From a virus: a stretch of 61,667 nt of DNA. Location: positions 1 to 61,667 of IMG/VR virus record IMGVR_UViG_3300005253_000118; one strand, given 5' to 3'. The notes beneath the pieces are model-generated. The model made no database searches. It saw only the letters and a program-made list of their open reading frames with translations, and had not been told where the DNA came from. Shown one piece after another: positions 9,901-18,805 of this stretch. The position numbers and the translations under genes are program-made. Each line of letters starts with the position of its first letter. The first letter of the stretch is position 1.

Positions 9901-12797
9901 AAATGCTCAAGCTCATGGGTAATGGTATATCTGCCGGCTTTTCTGGTTAACCAAATCTGGTCTTGGCCGGCCTGTTTAAAATATACCCCTATCAGTTTAT
10001 CGGTCAGGTCTTTGCCTTTATGCTTTGCCCTAAGCTCTGCAGGAACATGGATTTTATCAGTACGGTAAATACTGAATTTCTTCCCTGTTGGCAGGGTTAT
10101 TTCATAAGCGTTACCTGGAACGGTCTCTTTGATCTTGGCCTTCTTCAGAATCGGGTGAGACTCTATTAATTCGCTGAAGACCGTTTTCTTGGTCGAGTCG
10201 GTGAAGTCTTGGAACTCGATTTTGTATTGGGGCTTGGTGGTTTTAGTAACAACCTCTTTAATTTTCAGAAGCGTTCCCGGTTTCAGCTTGTGGGATAGGA
10301 GCCAATTAGCAAAGTCGGCACGCTCTGGATACCTCGCTACGACCTCATGCTTCCTTGTTATATCATTCCACTTTGTTTCCGTGGCAATTTCTTGTACGCC
10401 CTTAAATAATTTCTCAATATCTTTGGGCTTAATATCCTCTGGTTTCTCGATTTTCTGGGCTTTAAGATAAGATTTAAAGTTGGTTTCCCTTCTCTTAGGA
10501 GATACGAACGGACCGCCATAGGGCTTAGAGGGTTTCTGGAGTGCCTTTGTTGGAAAGCCTGCCGCACGTTTCTTAAAATCAAGAAGCTCAGACCCGGCGA
10601 TTGTATATTCACCATCAGCGGGGACTTTAAAAGTAATCCGTGCCTTCGAGCCACCCAACGGATTAAAGCCCTTACCCGCCATACCAATTATCTCTTTGGC
10701 GCTTTTGCTCTCATCCATAAGCGCCTTACCCTCTTTCTCAATCGCCTTATCAATCTCAGCCAGGAGGTACGCTTTCTGCTCCTTGGGAACGAGAGCCGCT
10801 TCTTCCTTCTTGGTCAGGGCAACGGAGACCGTCTTAGCCTTCTTCCCCTTGATCTCAACCTGAGCCTCAAGAGCCTCCTTAGCGGTCGGTTTAGCCTTCC
10901 CAGGAACGCTTAGGGGCACCTTGAGAGGCTTTTCTTGCTTGAGTGTGGGTTTGCCCTTCGTAAGCTCGGAGGTGGGTATTAACCCTCTATCTCTGGGTAA
11001 TCCTTCGGGTGTTTCGGGTCGTATTTTAGGCGGGGTTCGTACAGTCTCAGCCGGCACCTCTGGGAGAGAGTACTTTCGGGTAACTTCCAAGAGACTGTCG
11101 TAATATTTTTCGAGCGCGAGTCCGTCTTTTGCGCTTTCGTATTTGTGGACTTCAAGTAAATCTCCAGTCTGATCTGCGATTGACGATTTTATATCTATTA
11201 AGGCCTGTTTCTTATCTTTAGCATTATTTAAAAATTTGTCAAGTCTTTTCGGTGTTATGGCCTTCTCTTCGATCGCATTAAAGAGCCAGTGGGGGGCTTC
11301 GCTTTCTGGTAGAGATAAAATGTCCTTATATTTTTCTCTAACCCGCCGTTCAATCGCAATGTCAGTTCTTACCCCTCCCTCAACCGGTTCTGTAACCCCT
11401 TCGGCTGGTTTTTCCAAAATTCTACCTGCTTCAATCTGGCCAACGCCTCTTCCCTCGTCTGGTACGGCCCGCCCAGCTTCTTCCCCGACTCGCTCACGAC
11501 GTACCACTTCCCGTTTCGCTTGCGTAACATCTTGCTTTTCCTTTTTCTTTCTCAGCTTCTCAATATCCTCGACCGTTGCCTGTCTGGACGTAACCTTTTC
11601 GGGTACAATCGTAGCCGCCTCAGCCTCAAGCTGTTCCGCTTGATCGGTTATTGTGCCACGGTCAAAACCACTGTCTATCACAGCTTTACCAGGATCCGGT
11701 TTAACCGGAGCCTTTCTGATTCCGCCGAAACCGCCAAGAGTGACACCGGCGAGCCCGCCGCCGGCAAGAGACTCCGCACGCCTGAGATTAAACTCCCTGT
11801 CGCCAAATGTATCGAGGTAATCAACCTTATCATCCGTTATCGCTTTGTTAATAATTGCGACTTCTTCTTGTGCAAGCTCCTGTCCGGCTTCCTCAACGCC
11901 TATTCTGGCCGCAGCCTTTGTCATGCGGGTTAGCAGCCTCGGATTTTTCGTAATGGCCTTAACGCCGGCTTTCCCAAAAACCCCCTTGATAAGCCGCATG
12001 TGGCCGCCAGCGGTTTCAATCGCACCGGCTACAAGTCCACCCGCTGCCGCTGTAAACGGATTCGCTTCATCAAACCCACGTCCCTCAACATCCTCAGCGA
12101 ACATACCGGAGGCCTCCATCGGCCCCATAGCGCCTATGACACCGGCTCTCATACCCCTTTTCCTAGCTTTAGCGGAGGCTGCCGACTTAACAAATTCCTT
12201 GACTGCTCTTTTTTTGGCTTCCTTGGTTAAGCCTTTTTGTAAGGCTAAACGGGCTGCAAAGCCTGCCGCTCCCCTTGCTGCTAACCCAGCCCCAGTAGCA
12301 GCCGTGAGCATCTGAGGACCGAACTTGCCGAGCGTGTAACCCGCCCAATTAAGAGCACCGCCCAAACTTGGATCATCAACCAACTCCTCAAACGTGGTGT
12401 CCTCTTCCTTCTGATACGCCGCTGACCTATCCAATAAGCGCTTACCGACACCGAAGGCTTTCTCGCCTGTCTCATCGGCACCTACGGCCTTTAGAGCCAT
12501 GCTGCCAACAATCGGTACGGTTGCAGCCAGATCGTAAAGACCGGACTTTGCCCCACGAACTATGACATTGGTGTCTTTATTGGCTTCCCGTATCTGGGCA
12601 AGCTCTCTCTCCCGCTTCCTTTCAACTTGTATCTCCCGGTCTTTCTCAGCGCCTATATTCTTGGCGAACGAGCTTATATCAACACCCGATTTAGCCAACC
12701 CAGGATTATCACGATACAGCTCTTCTATGAGATCTTCAGTGCCCCAATCATCGTATTCTGGATTTTCTAATCTGAAATTGTATAGACTAAAAGCCAT
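6921..12797 (-). CDS. Giant internal virion (large polyvalent) protein
   Basis: 1958 residues, the largest gene here. The N-terminal third has hydrophobic, Ala/Gly-rich helices (roughly 80-110, 150-190, 210-290) like ejection proteins that insert in the host membrane. A Lys/Glu/Pro-rich stretch (about 370-780) carries blocks like those in large polyvalent phage proteins. A HELEH motif at 961-965 in a THELEHFFE context looks like a zinc-metalloprotease site. The C-terminal half is long helical sequence. By analogy with T7 gp16 or N4-type internal proteins it is likely packaged and injected with the DNA. Domain limits are estimated by eye. Confidence 0.75.
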   Translation of the reverse strand: MAFSLYNFRLENPEYDDWGTEDLIEELYRDNPGLAKSGVDISSFAKNIGAEKDREIQVERKRERELAQIREANKDTNVIVRGAKSGLYDLAATVPIVGSMALKAVGADETGEKAFGVGKRLLDRSAAYQKEEDTTFEELVDDPSLGGALNWAGYTLGKFGPQMLTAATGAGLAARGAAGFAARLALQKGLTKEAKKRAVKEFVKSAASAKARKRGMRAGVIGAMGPMEASGMFAEDVEGRGFDEANPFTAAAGGLVAGAIETAGGHMRLIKGVFGKAGVKAITKNPRLLTRMTKAAARIGVEEAGQELAQEEVAIINKAITDDKVDYLDTFGDREFNLRRAESLAGGGLAGVTLGGFGGIRKAPVKPDPGKAVIDSGFDRGTITDQAEQLEAEAATIVPEKVTSRQATVEDIEKLRKKKEKQDVTQAKREVVRRERVGEEAGRAVPDEGRGVGQIEAGRILEKPAEGVTEPVEGGVRTDIAIERRVREKYKDILSLPESEAPHWLFNAIEEKAITPKRLDKFLNNAKDKKQALIDIKSSIADQTGDLLEVHKYESAKDGLALEKYYDSLLEVTRKYSLPEVPAETVRTPPKIRPETPEGLPRDRGLIPTSELTKGKPTLKQEKPLKVPLSVPGKAKPTAKEALEAQVEIKGKKAKTVSVALTKKEEAALVPKEQKAYLLAEIDKAIEKEGKALMDESKSAKEIIGMAGKGFNPLGGSKARITFKVPADGEYTIAGSELLDFKKRAAGFPTKALQKPSKPYGGPFVSPKRRETNFKSYLKAQKIEKPEDIKPKDIEKLFKGVQEIATETKWNDITRKHEVVARYPERADFANWLLSHKLKPGTLLKIKEVVTKTTKPQYKIEFQDFTDSTKKTVFSELIESHPILKKAKIKETVPGNAYEITLPTGKKFSIYRTDKIHVPAELRAKHKGKDLTDKLIGVYFKQAGQDQIWLTRKAGRYTITHELEHFFEANNLINTVDVAVLNKAILKQGKKPSSEARAEYIERAFLTRDVQNFGIKKILKKIADFLDAVVNVFGIRTARGIVKDIESGKIMGRQAVTQKGGLAPQYKVEDIGEEIQEPRKQSLIDKILPKKAEQDPAFANIKDWWLGKKHVELYRNAVQARRLQKRIIKALGKKRYDRAAKDIDSAIHIYLDLKRNPEHYDMYYQDLTEEDKMIADIAKKIDTMPEIKAIADDISAEYEKIGQKAYGQGLIHNMLDNYVSRAWKALKKEDRFAAEAMRKFGVKTRHRKHRVFETILEGMALKNKAGEHLFQLQVHGATTNLQTYKDEIARTMEDAAMQKVALETEWKDTGEMMLTDKSHLAGYVKLEHPNMTKVHRFLTTKGGFTRDSYTDEEGKVHKLGRNAWIEKTYALVSPGRKNAHKAGFESPEEAQAWLKNKIVEVQRTIEGTVPKAEKRLAALHARLLSLKKAKTQERGIGWERVPLYAPAEVAKSLNRILGQSRLKGLKGIDTATKYNALIKAWILQTSFFHHLAFMRSYILGTTGKTLKEWNINQARKEGLQAIEDLNPTITLLVRNGLTLFKVQDWEESILRNEDTIFGKIMDKTKASKAVKDKVNELRERQADFLFGNFGAGLKAQAALIEYRNALKRHPEMGEAERAKMVSNLINDDFGGLNLERMERDPTRQHIFRLLALAPDWTESNVRTMVKMVGRGGKEERALYRRFWASVLTKGITATILANMLMAVGDDEDNIERFRKAWKAGNFKWLGVDITPIYKLMGGKTEARKYFSLFGHFQDPMKFITHPVRSAHHKGSVLYRTFHEAMAGTDWRGHGFTTLPEMLGVDDKGLYLTGRRRGQPKGGKLGGKVTAFGGKTGPIAPRQYLSYALTQMRGMQPVQVQNLLGWMQGEIEGFDAIGRSLGLHTKSTYPSKRRTIDEFVDEFIVGFGKSGLMLKLRIKIRDYNKRQREAGRLDDIISFSTISRKARSKLQAERLSRRFKRAA

Positions 12798-13868
12798 TTA
12801 TTGCTGTGCTCCGTAGATACCTATTCCCTGTCCCCATGCAGTTTGTTTCTTCTGCATTCGTTTATACCAATCCGGCATTCCTTGAAACTCCAAATCACCA
12901 CCTTCGAATAACTGTTGTCCGGAGAATTTTCCATAAGGTTTTTCACCATAGCCCCTACCGAATCCGAACTCATCACCCATACCTTCAGCACCTGCGGCTG
13001 CAGTCTGAGCCGCTCCCATTGACCGTTTTTGAATAGTCTCCGCTACCATCTGCTCAACTTTATCCAATGCCGTTTTTTTGCTTTGGTCTTCAATATCCGC
13101 TTGAGTCAGGACGGTGCCCCTGGCTTTTTTAGGTCCGGGCTTTCCGGTACGAACTATATCAAAAGCAGACCCGTCGAAGGACTGAACAATGGTATATCCT
13201 TTCTTTTTGAGCGACTCCTTTTCCTTTTTGGTAACCTCCCCAACAAGGTAATATCCACCCTTTTCATCTGCCATTGCTTCAATTCTGCCACCTGACTCTT
13301 CAACGAACTTCAATTTATCCATATCTGTTTGTTGCTGCTTTAAGGATTCATTATATTCCAACTCATTCTTTCTGTCGGCAAAGGAGCGTGGCGTCGGTGC
13401 CTTGGCCTCCTTCGGAGGGCCATGCTTCAACTCCACCGCTTGTTCGAAACCCACCTGCTGCCTAACCACCTCGTCCTTACGGCTAAGCTCATCCACAACA
13501 TCGGTGTATATCTGTTCCGTGTCAACCGGTTTTCCCTCGGCCTGAAGTGCCTGCGCCCTTCTCATAGTTTCCTCTTCAGCGGATTTTCCATAAGGCGACT
13601 CGTCCCCCATTCCTATAGCCACGCCTGCGGGAGCCTGAAGAGGAGTCTCCGGCATATAAAAAGCTCCCCCCTCTTGACCCGGAATATTGGTGAAGCTCCG
13701 TTGTCCTTTAGGCGTTGCCTTGATATATTCCTTGAGAGTCTTATCCTCCTCCCACTTGTACCGCTGAGATCTCTGCTTTTTCTTCTCCTCTTTGGCTTCC
13801 AGCTCTGCCATGATATCCATCATCTCGGGATCTTCATATATCCAATCATCTTCTCTGTTCCGTGCCAT
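12798..13868 (-). CDS. Internal virion protein, hypothetical
   Basis: 356 residues, highly charged at the N-terminus (ELEAKEEKKKQRSQRYK), Gln-rich in the middle and Gly-rich at the end. It is expressed just before the giant protein with almost no gap. Low-complexity charged proteins here are usually internal core or ejection proteins. Confidence 0.55.
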   Translation of the reverse strand: MARNREDDWIYEDPEMMDIMAELEAKEEKKKQRSQRYKWEEDKTLKEYIKATPKGQRSFTNIPGQEGGAFYMPETPLQAPAGVAIGMGDESPYGKSAEEETMRRAQALQAEGKPVDTEQIYTDVVDELSRKDEVVRQQVGFEQAVELKHGPPKEAKAPTPRSFADRKNELEYNESLKQQQTDMDKLKFVEESGGRIEAMADEKGGYYLVGEVTKKEKESLKKKGYTIVQSFDGSAFDIVRTGKPGPKKARGTVLTQADIEDQSKKTALDKVEQMVAETIQKRSMGAAQTAAAGAEGMGDEFGFGRGYGEKPYGKFSGQQLFEGGDLEFQGMPDWYKRMQKKQTAWGQGIGIYGAQQ

Positions 13869-13885
13869 TTTAATGTTCCTTTATG

Positions 13886-14575
13886 TTATCTCAGCAAGTC
13901 CTGCATCCCTTTGAGCCTGGACATTCTTTCAGCCTGTTGTGCCTTGAATGTGGCCATAGCGCCGGTTAGCCTACCCTGATAGCCGGTCAAGTGACGCTGC
14001 AATGCGCCCTGATAGCCGGCCATTTGTCTTTGTTGAGCACCCTGATACATGGCTCCAGCTCTCTGCCCAGCACCCTGAAAAGCCAGCCCTGCCGCCTGTT
14101 GTCGGCCTGCAAACTCTGGGGCATATTGAGAGGCCGCAGCACTACCAGCAGCACCAGAGGCACTTTCAATGGCTGAGCCTGTACCGGAAAGAAGCCTTCC
14201 CTGCATAAGAGCGTTCGCATACGGATTATCCGACACCCTATTCGCCACCATAGACTCTCGGAGATTCTGTCTAACACCACGCATTAACGGGTTCATTGCT
14301 TTCTGCCGGAGTTCTGACAGCCTGCCCTCGTCTACTTGAAAAGCAGACTTGTCAAGCTGAGGAGCGTCATACTCTGGATCCGGCCCCATCTGTGGAGCCT
14401 CACCCATTTCCGGCATTTCAAACTTTCCAAACCCCCCAGACGTTCCACCCAACAAATGTCTCATCTGGTAGCTAAAAAGCTCCCTATCAAATACAAGTTC
14501 GCTAAGACGCGCTCCGGTCGTTTTGTCTCTATACCAGCGCCTTTTATATCCTGGTGGTATTCTTTCAGTTGCCAT
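13886..14575 (-). CDS. Internal virion protein with YQG repeats
   Basis: 229 residues. The C-terminal third has imperfect 11-13-residue repeats around Q-R-x-x-A-G-Y-Q-G, also visible at DNA level between 13975 and 14060. The Ala/Gln/Gly-rich helical character resembles small podovirus ejection proteins (T7 gp14 or P22 gp7/gp20 type). The start overlaps the upstream stop by one base. Confidence 0.55.
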   Translation of the reverse strand: MATERIPPGYKRRWYRDKTTGARLSELVFDRELFSYQMRHLLGGTSGGFGKFEMPEMGEAPQMGPDPEYDAPQLDKSAFQVDEGRLSELRQKAMNPLMRGVRQNLRESMVANRVSDNPYANALMQGRLLSGTGSAIESASGAAGSAAASQYAPEFAGRQQAAGLAFQGAGQRAGAMYQGAQQRQMAGYQGALQRHLTGYQGRLTGAMATFKAQQAERMSRLKGMQDLLR

Positions 14576-14859
14576 TATCTTCGTCTCCTTCCATATCCTC
14601 TTCTTCTACCAACAAGGGGGCCAGATCCAAACAGTCGGCCAGGCGCGTAAGGCCCAAGTCCACGTTTTTTCTGATATGCGATAGACAGTTTCGCTCTATA
14701 TGCTCGGCCCTTCATTCTTAAAAGCTCTCCCATATTAGCATCTGCAAAAGTCGGTGCCCCGTAATAAGCATCCATCATTTCCCTTTCGGCTGAGGTTCTT
14801 TGTCTCCCCTGCCATAACGGGGCGTTTGCCGCTGTTACTCGTCTTCTCCCGTAAGCCAT
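14575..14859 (-). CDS. Small Arg-rich basic protein
   Basis: 94 residues, strongly basic, ending in VGRRRGYGRRRR. It lies between tail and internal protein genes and is probably a DNA- or RNA-binding virion component. No domain recognised. Confidence 0.5.
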   Translation of the reverse strand: MAYGRRRVTAANAPLWQGRQRTSAEREMMDAYYGAPTFADANMGELLRMKGRAYRAKLSIAYQKKRGLGPYAPGRLFGSGPLVGRRRGYGRRRR

Positions 14860-14863
14860 TTTC

Positions 14864-15046
14864 CTATCTCCTTCTTCCGTATCGTTTAGTTCCGAAACCC
14901 CTGACTCCAGTTGTCCTTCCGCGCGGGCCTCGCTGAAATGTTCCTTGTTTTAATATTCTTAAGCCCAATTTACCCCACGATTTAGCCGATAAATCACCGA
15001 CAGGGTATGGTATCCGCTTGCGTCCTATGAGTTTTATCTGTGGCAT
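14864..15046 (-). CDS. Small Arg/Gly-rich basic protein
   Basis: 60 residues ending in RGFGTKRYGRRR, with the same basic, Gly-rich tail as the next gene (14575-14859), suggesting a related function or duplication of the tail. Ribosome-binding site AGGAGG lies upstream. Confidence 0.5.
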   Translation of the reverse strand: MPQIKLIGRKRIPYPVGDLSAKSWGKLGLRILKQGTFQRGPRGRTTGVRGFGTKRYGRRR

Positions 15047-15059
15047 TTTATCCTGCCTC

Positions 15060-15953
15060 CTACGGATACATTGTGATAATTAGTTTTGAGTTCGGGAGCA
15101 ATTCGTCCGATTCGTTGATACTTCCCGGGGCGGCATTCAAAAAATCATGCGCGTAATTCCGGAAACAGAATTTTGCGGTACTACCGATAACGGAAGTAAG
15201 GTATTGTATCCCCGCGGAATTCAACTCAAACAGGTAACTCCCGGCTGTATTTTTAGCGAAAGAACCCCCTCTAAAATTATTATAATCTGCATTTACCACA
15301 GGGTCATTCTGCGTTCCCTCCTGAATGGAATACACTGCGTTTAAATTAACGGAACTTTCAATCCGTGCCTCAGCGATCGCTCCAACAGCACCAGATAAAT
15401 CAAAAGTGCAAAATCCACGTCCTATATTCCACCAGAAACCGTTATAGAATATCCAAGCGGTGCAGTCGGCCCCCCCTATCGGGATATTGCCAGCTGCAGC
15501 GTTGAGGACGGTTGCCCAAGGCTGATAAGGCCAATCAACTGAACCGTCATACACAGGCGAATTGCCGAGAATGATCGGAATTTCATAGATAGTTCCTATC
15601 TCCTCTTCGACTTCTTCCTCTTCCGCATCCAACTCCACGTGTGGAAGAACAACGTCCCAATCCCAATCAAAGTCAGGAAAGTCTAAGCTAAACACAAAAT
15701 CCCAAGGGTACATATCCCAACTCCAGTCCCAATCTAGGATGGGAAACATATACTCTGCCTTACCGTAATCATCGCTCTGATAGGTCTTGACATACTCGGA
15801 TTCAGCCATTACCCCTTTATTCTGAATTGCCGCTGTCGTAACCGCTCTCATTTGTTCCGCGTAAGACTTATCATCATCGATATACATCTGTTGCCCGTAC
15901 TCGGTTCCCTGAGTCATGGGTTGATAAATGTTTATATTTGTGCGATTAGCCAT
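15060..15953 (-). CDS. Structural protein with an Asp/Trp linker and beta C-terminus
   Basis: 297 residues. A helical N-terminus (about 1-65) leads to a remarkable segment of alternating Asp, Trp, Phe and Pro (LDWDWSWDMYPWDF ... DFDWDWD), then an acidic run (AEEEEVEEE), then a beta-rich C-terminal domain. It overlaps the start of the tail stub gene region by one base. Likely a tail-associated protein. Confidence 0.55.
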   Translation of the reverse strand: MANRTNINIYQPMTQGTEYGQQMYIDDDKSYAEQMRAVTTAAIQNKGVMAESEYVKTYQSDDYGKAEYMFPILDWDWSWDMYPWDFVFSLDFPDFDWDWDVVLPHVELDAEEEEVEEEIGTIYEIPIILGNSPVYDGSVDWPYQPWATVLNAAAGNIPIGGADCTAWIFYNGFWWNIGRGFCTFDLSGAVGAIAEARIESSVNLNAVYSIQEGTQNDPVVNADYNNFRGGSFAKNTAGSYLFELNSAGIQYLTSVIGSTAKFCFRNYAHDFLNAAPGSINESDELLPNSKLIITMYP

Positions 15954-18421
15954 TATCTTCCCGGCACAACTGCAAATTTACACGACAGGTCTAATAAATA
16001 TAGCGACTGGCTCAACACGTTATTCTGAAACTTCAGGCTGATATGATCGCCCTGGAGGTCTGCGTCAAGCCGTTCCCTTCTATGTTCCTCGCCATCATTT
16101 CTAACCACCATAGAGACAATATCCTCCGATTTCTCAATGCCGTTCTCATATGCTGTTACCAGCGCATCCCCTTCGGCTTGTCCTTTCACTCGAAGTACGA
16201 ATTCATCCAACTGAAGAACCAGGGCTTCGTAATCTATTTCCATCTGAGCATAAGCGTCTATTGCCGTATCCACATCATTAATGGTCGTGTTCAGCCTGTA
16301 AACTGTTCCGTCATTAACACCGCCGGCCACCTGTAGAATGGGTATGTCACCACTTGCGGCCTCAACCTCTCCACCACAGGAGAGAGGATGTCCCAGCTCG
16401 TCGAAACTCCATGTTCCGGTGGTTAAATTATAAACTGGGAACGTATTCGGAACCGTAGCACTTGAACCGGTTACTAAGCCTAGTCTCAGCACGTTGTCTG
16501 AAGTATCGTGCCACATCCACATTTCATCTTCATATCCGCGCCTGATACAATTGGTCGTGTCTCTCGGATCAAAGTAATTCTGAATCTCGTCACTAATACT
16601 GACAACCGATGTCCCGTCACTTTTAAAAACGCCGTAATGCGAAAGTGTAAAGCCGTGGGGTTTTGCCTTTTGTCCGGTTGCCGTCGCTGTCATAACACCA
16701 TCCACCACCAGGGCAGTTTTGGCGTTAAGCGTACCGATTTTGTCATGGAGAAGTGATTTACCGATGGTTCTGGGGCTTTTACCTTGGAACATCGTCCAGC
16801 ACCCACCGGCAGTGCCCCGTTCCTCTTGCCAAACCATGATTTCATTATGAAAGTTCTTAATTGCCCGGATAGGATTATTTCTGCCATCTCCCGCTACCCA
16901 AAAGGAAAAGTCCAACCCGTTCAGAACCATCGGTCTGCCAAGAGCCGAGATATACAGGTAATGAGGAGCTTGGGTGAAAGTGTAAACTGCCCTGTTCTTC
17001 CAGGCCGCGTTACATTGACCCTTCCTGCCCATATCATTAATATCGTATGTCGGCATGTACGATAGGCCGATAATCACATCATCATTAAGTGTCTTATCAA
17101 CTGTGAAGTAATACCAATACATCGAGTATTTCTGTTCATTGAACTGAGTTGGGTGAACAGGTGTCGGTTTTGTGAACGTAACCCACCCGGAGCTTGAAAG
17201 ACCGTTGCTCCCATCGTTTAAATTACTTACCGCATTCCAGGCGCCACCATCCCATGAATACGCATTATTAATAGTCGTCGACCCGGTTGTGTTGGGTTTT
17301 TCCCCCACATCCACATAAAACCCCACTATCGGAACCGCACACGCAAAATAAATCTTATCACTCGCAGTGGCCAAATCCAGCTCAATAGTCGAAGCCGCGA
17401 AGGTAAGAAATGTGCTGGCTGAATCATCGTTGAACTGGGCTTCGATAATATCAAGTGGCGTTCCATCCCATACGTTCTGAACACTCTGCCAATCGGTTTC
17501 AAAGGTTACGGCAGATACCTCGACCTCGGCGTCTAAGTCGCCAGAGGACAGGGATATTCGATACCAGAACATACACTCCCCAAACTGATAATGCGGTACA
17601 CTATCAGTCGGCAACGTGAACGTCATGGTCCCGGCTTGTGCGAGAGTAGCAGGGGTACCGTTTGCCGTGTTATCCGTAAAGCCGCTAACCGCTGTCCACG
17701 ACCCGTTCCAATAATGAATCTGAGCAACAGAGGCAGTTGCGTTCGGCTTGCTTGTACCAAATGCCCAAGTGAAGGTATCGCAGGGGACAGGGACACCTAT
17801 ATAAATAGCGTCATAATCAACCGCCAGGTCTCCCAACGAGTCTAAAATCGCAACTGTTGTGGCGTTACCGTCCGATACCTCAATACTGTAATCTTCGCCC
17901 TTGTCCGGTATATTCGGTATGGCAACACTGTCTTTGACAACCACAAACTTATCGACCACCCTTGCGTTGCCGGTAAATATCTGGTGTTGATCGCTCCCAT
18001 TGGAGAATAGAAGAATATCGTCTATTACACCCCACGACGCGGGTATATCGCCAGCAGAGCCGGAGAATACCTCACCTCCAAAAACCCCAGTTGTTACCGT
18101 AGGTGGCGCATTGGTGGCTTCCAGCACATCCGAATCACTCATTTGAGCATAGAAATGACGCTCGGTTTTACCACCCTTGGAATATTGAAACAGGGACAAG
18201 GTCTTATTTTGCCCAGCACCACCATCGGCTGTGGTATGGAGCTTCACCATGCCGCCACGCTGTTCAAAGCCCTCTCTCCCCCTTTGTCTCATGTTCTGGA
18301 TCATGGAGAAGCCGCCCATCGGGAGGTTAGCCTTCTTCTCCCGGGTATTCACCCCGCCGGCAAACTTTAAGGGTATGAACGGGCTGTTAAATGATTGTAT
18401 AGGTTTTTTAAATGATCCCAT
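15953..18421 (-). CDS. Tail stub / nozzle-like protein
   Basis: 822 residues. The N-terminus FAGGVNTREKKANLPMGGFS followed by IQNMRQRGREGFEQRGGMVKL resembles the opening of podovirus tail-stub proteins, where a Gly-rich 'GGVN...NMR...R.G' block precedes beta-propeller-like repeats; later parts have paired YWNGSWTAVSGF and YSWDGGAWNAVSNL strands and SLSYMP. The homology is inferred from this pattern and from its place after the adaptor gene. Confidence 0.65.
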   Translation of the reverse strand: MGSFKKPIQSFNSPFIPLKFAGGVNTREKKANLPMGGFSMIQNMRQRGREGFEQRGGMVKLHTTADGGAGQNKTLSLFQYSKGGKTERHFYAQMSDSDVLEATNAPPTVTTGVFGGEVFSGSAGDIPASWGVIDDILLFSNGSDQHQIFTGNARVVDKFVVVKDSVAIPNIPDKGEDYSIEVSDGNATTVAILDSLGDLAVDYDAIYIGVPVPCDTFTWAFGTSKPNATASVAQIHYWNGSWTAVSGFTDNTANGTPATLAQAGTMTFTLPTDSVPHYQFGECMFWYRISLSSGDLDAEVEVSAVTFETDWQSVQNVWDGTPLDIIEAQFNDDSASTFLTFAASTIELDLATASDKIYFACAVPIVGFYVDVGEKPNTTGSTTINNAYSWDGGAWNAVSNLNDGSNGLSSSGWVTFTKPTPVHPTQFNEQKYSMYWYYFTVDKTLNDDVIIGLSYMPTYDINDMGRKGQCNAAWKNRAVYTFTQAPHYLYISALGRPMVLNGLDFSFWVAGDGRNNPIRAIKNFHNEIMVWQEERGTAGGCWTMFQGKSPRTIGKSLLHDKIGTLNAKTALVVDGVMTATATGQKAKPHGFTLSHYGVFKSDGTSVVSISDEIQNYFDPRDTTNCIRRGYEDEMWMWHDTSDNVLRLGLVTGSSATVPNTFPVYNLTTGTWSFDELGHPLSCGGEVEAASGDIPILQVAGGVNDGTVYRLNTTINDVDTAIDAYAQMEIDYEALVLQLDEFVLRVKGQAEGDALVTAYENGIEKSEDIVSMVVRNDGEEHRRERLDADLQGDHISLKFQNNVLSQSLYLLDLSCKFAVVPGR

Positions 18422-18427
18422 ATCGAA

Positions 18428-18805
18428 TTATGTTGGGTCTGCTATCTCAACGTCCCAGGCAGCAACATTTACCTTTCCACCGCCGGTTAATCCTGTCGCA
18501 GTGGTGGTTGTAACGTAAAGAAGCACCGAACCTGCCACTTTCACCAACGCCACATGAGCTGCCGTGCCGGTGCTGTCGATCGAGACAGAACTTTGAGCGT
18601 TCATCTGAATTTTTCTGCCACTGGAGTCGCCATCGGCCGGTGAGCCGAAATCTGCCGAGTTGATAACCACGGACGCCAGCTTATAACTCGCTGTTGCTTG
18701 AGCGTAGGTTGTCGGCTGCGAGTTACACACACAAAGCTTGGTGGCGTTGCTCTTGATGTAATCAAGAGCTGCGTCTAATATAGCGTCTATTACTAATTTA
18801 GCCAT
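18428..18805 (-). CDS. Small structural protein
   Basis: 125 residues. A helical start (MAKLVIDAILDAALDYIKSN) precedes a beta domain rich in Ala/Thr/Val (SSVSIDSTGTAAHVALVKV). Proteins of this shape recur in phage head-tail clusters and are annotated as hypothetical or decoration proteins. It overlaps the upstream gene by eight bases. Confidence 0.6.
   Translation of the reverse strand: MAKLVIDAILDAALDYIKSNATKLCVCNSQPTTYAQATASYKLASVVINSADFGSPADGDSSGRKIQMNAQSSVSIDSTGTAAHVALVKVAGSVLLYVTTTTATGLTGGGKVNVAAWDVEIADPT

Noticed and set aside
11236-12315. Several plus-strand frames inside the giant internal protein gene
   Set aside because: They are antisense shadows of one intact 1958-codon frame and have no start signals.
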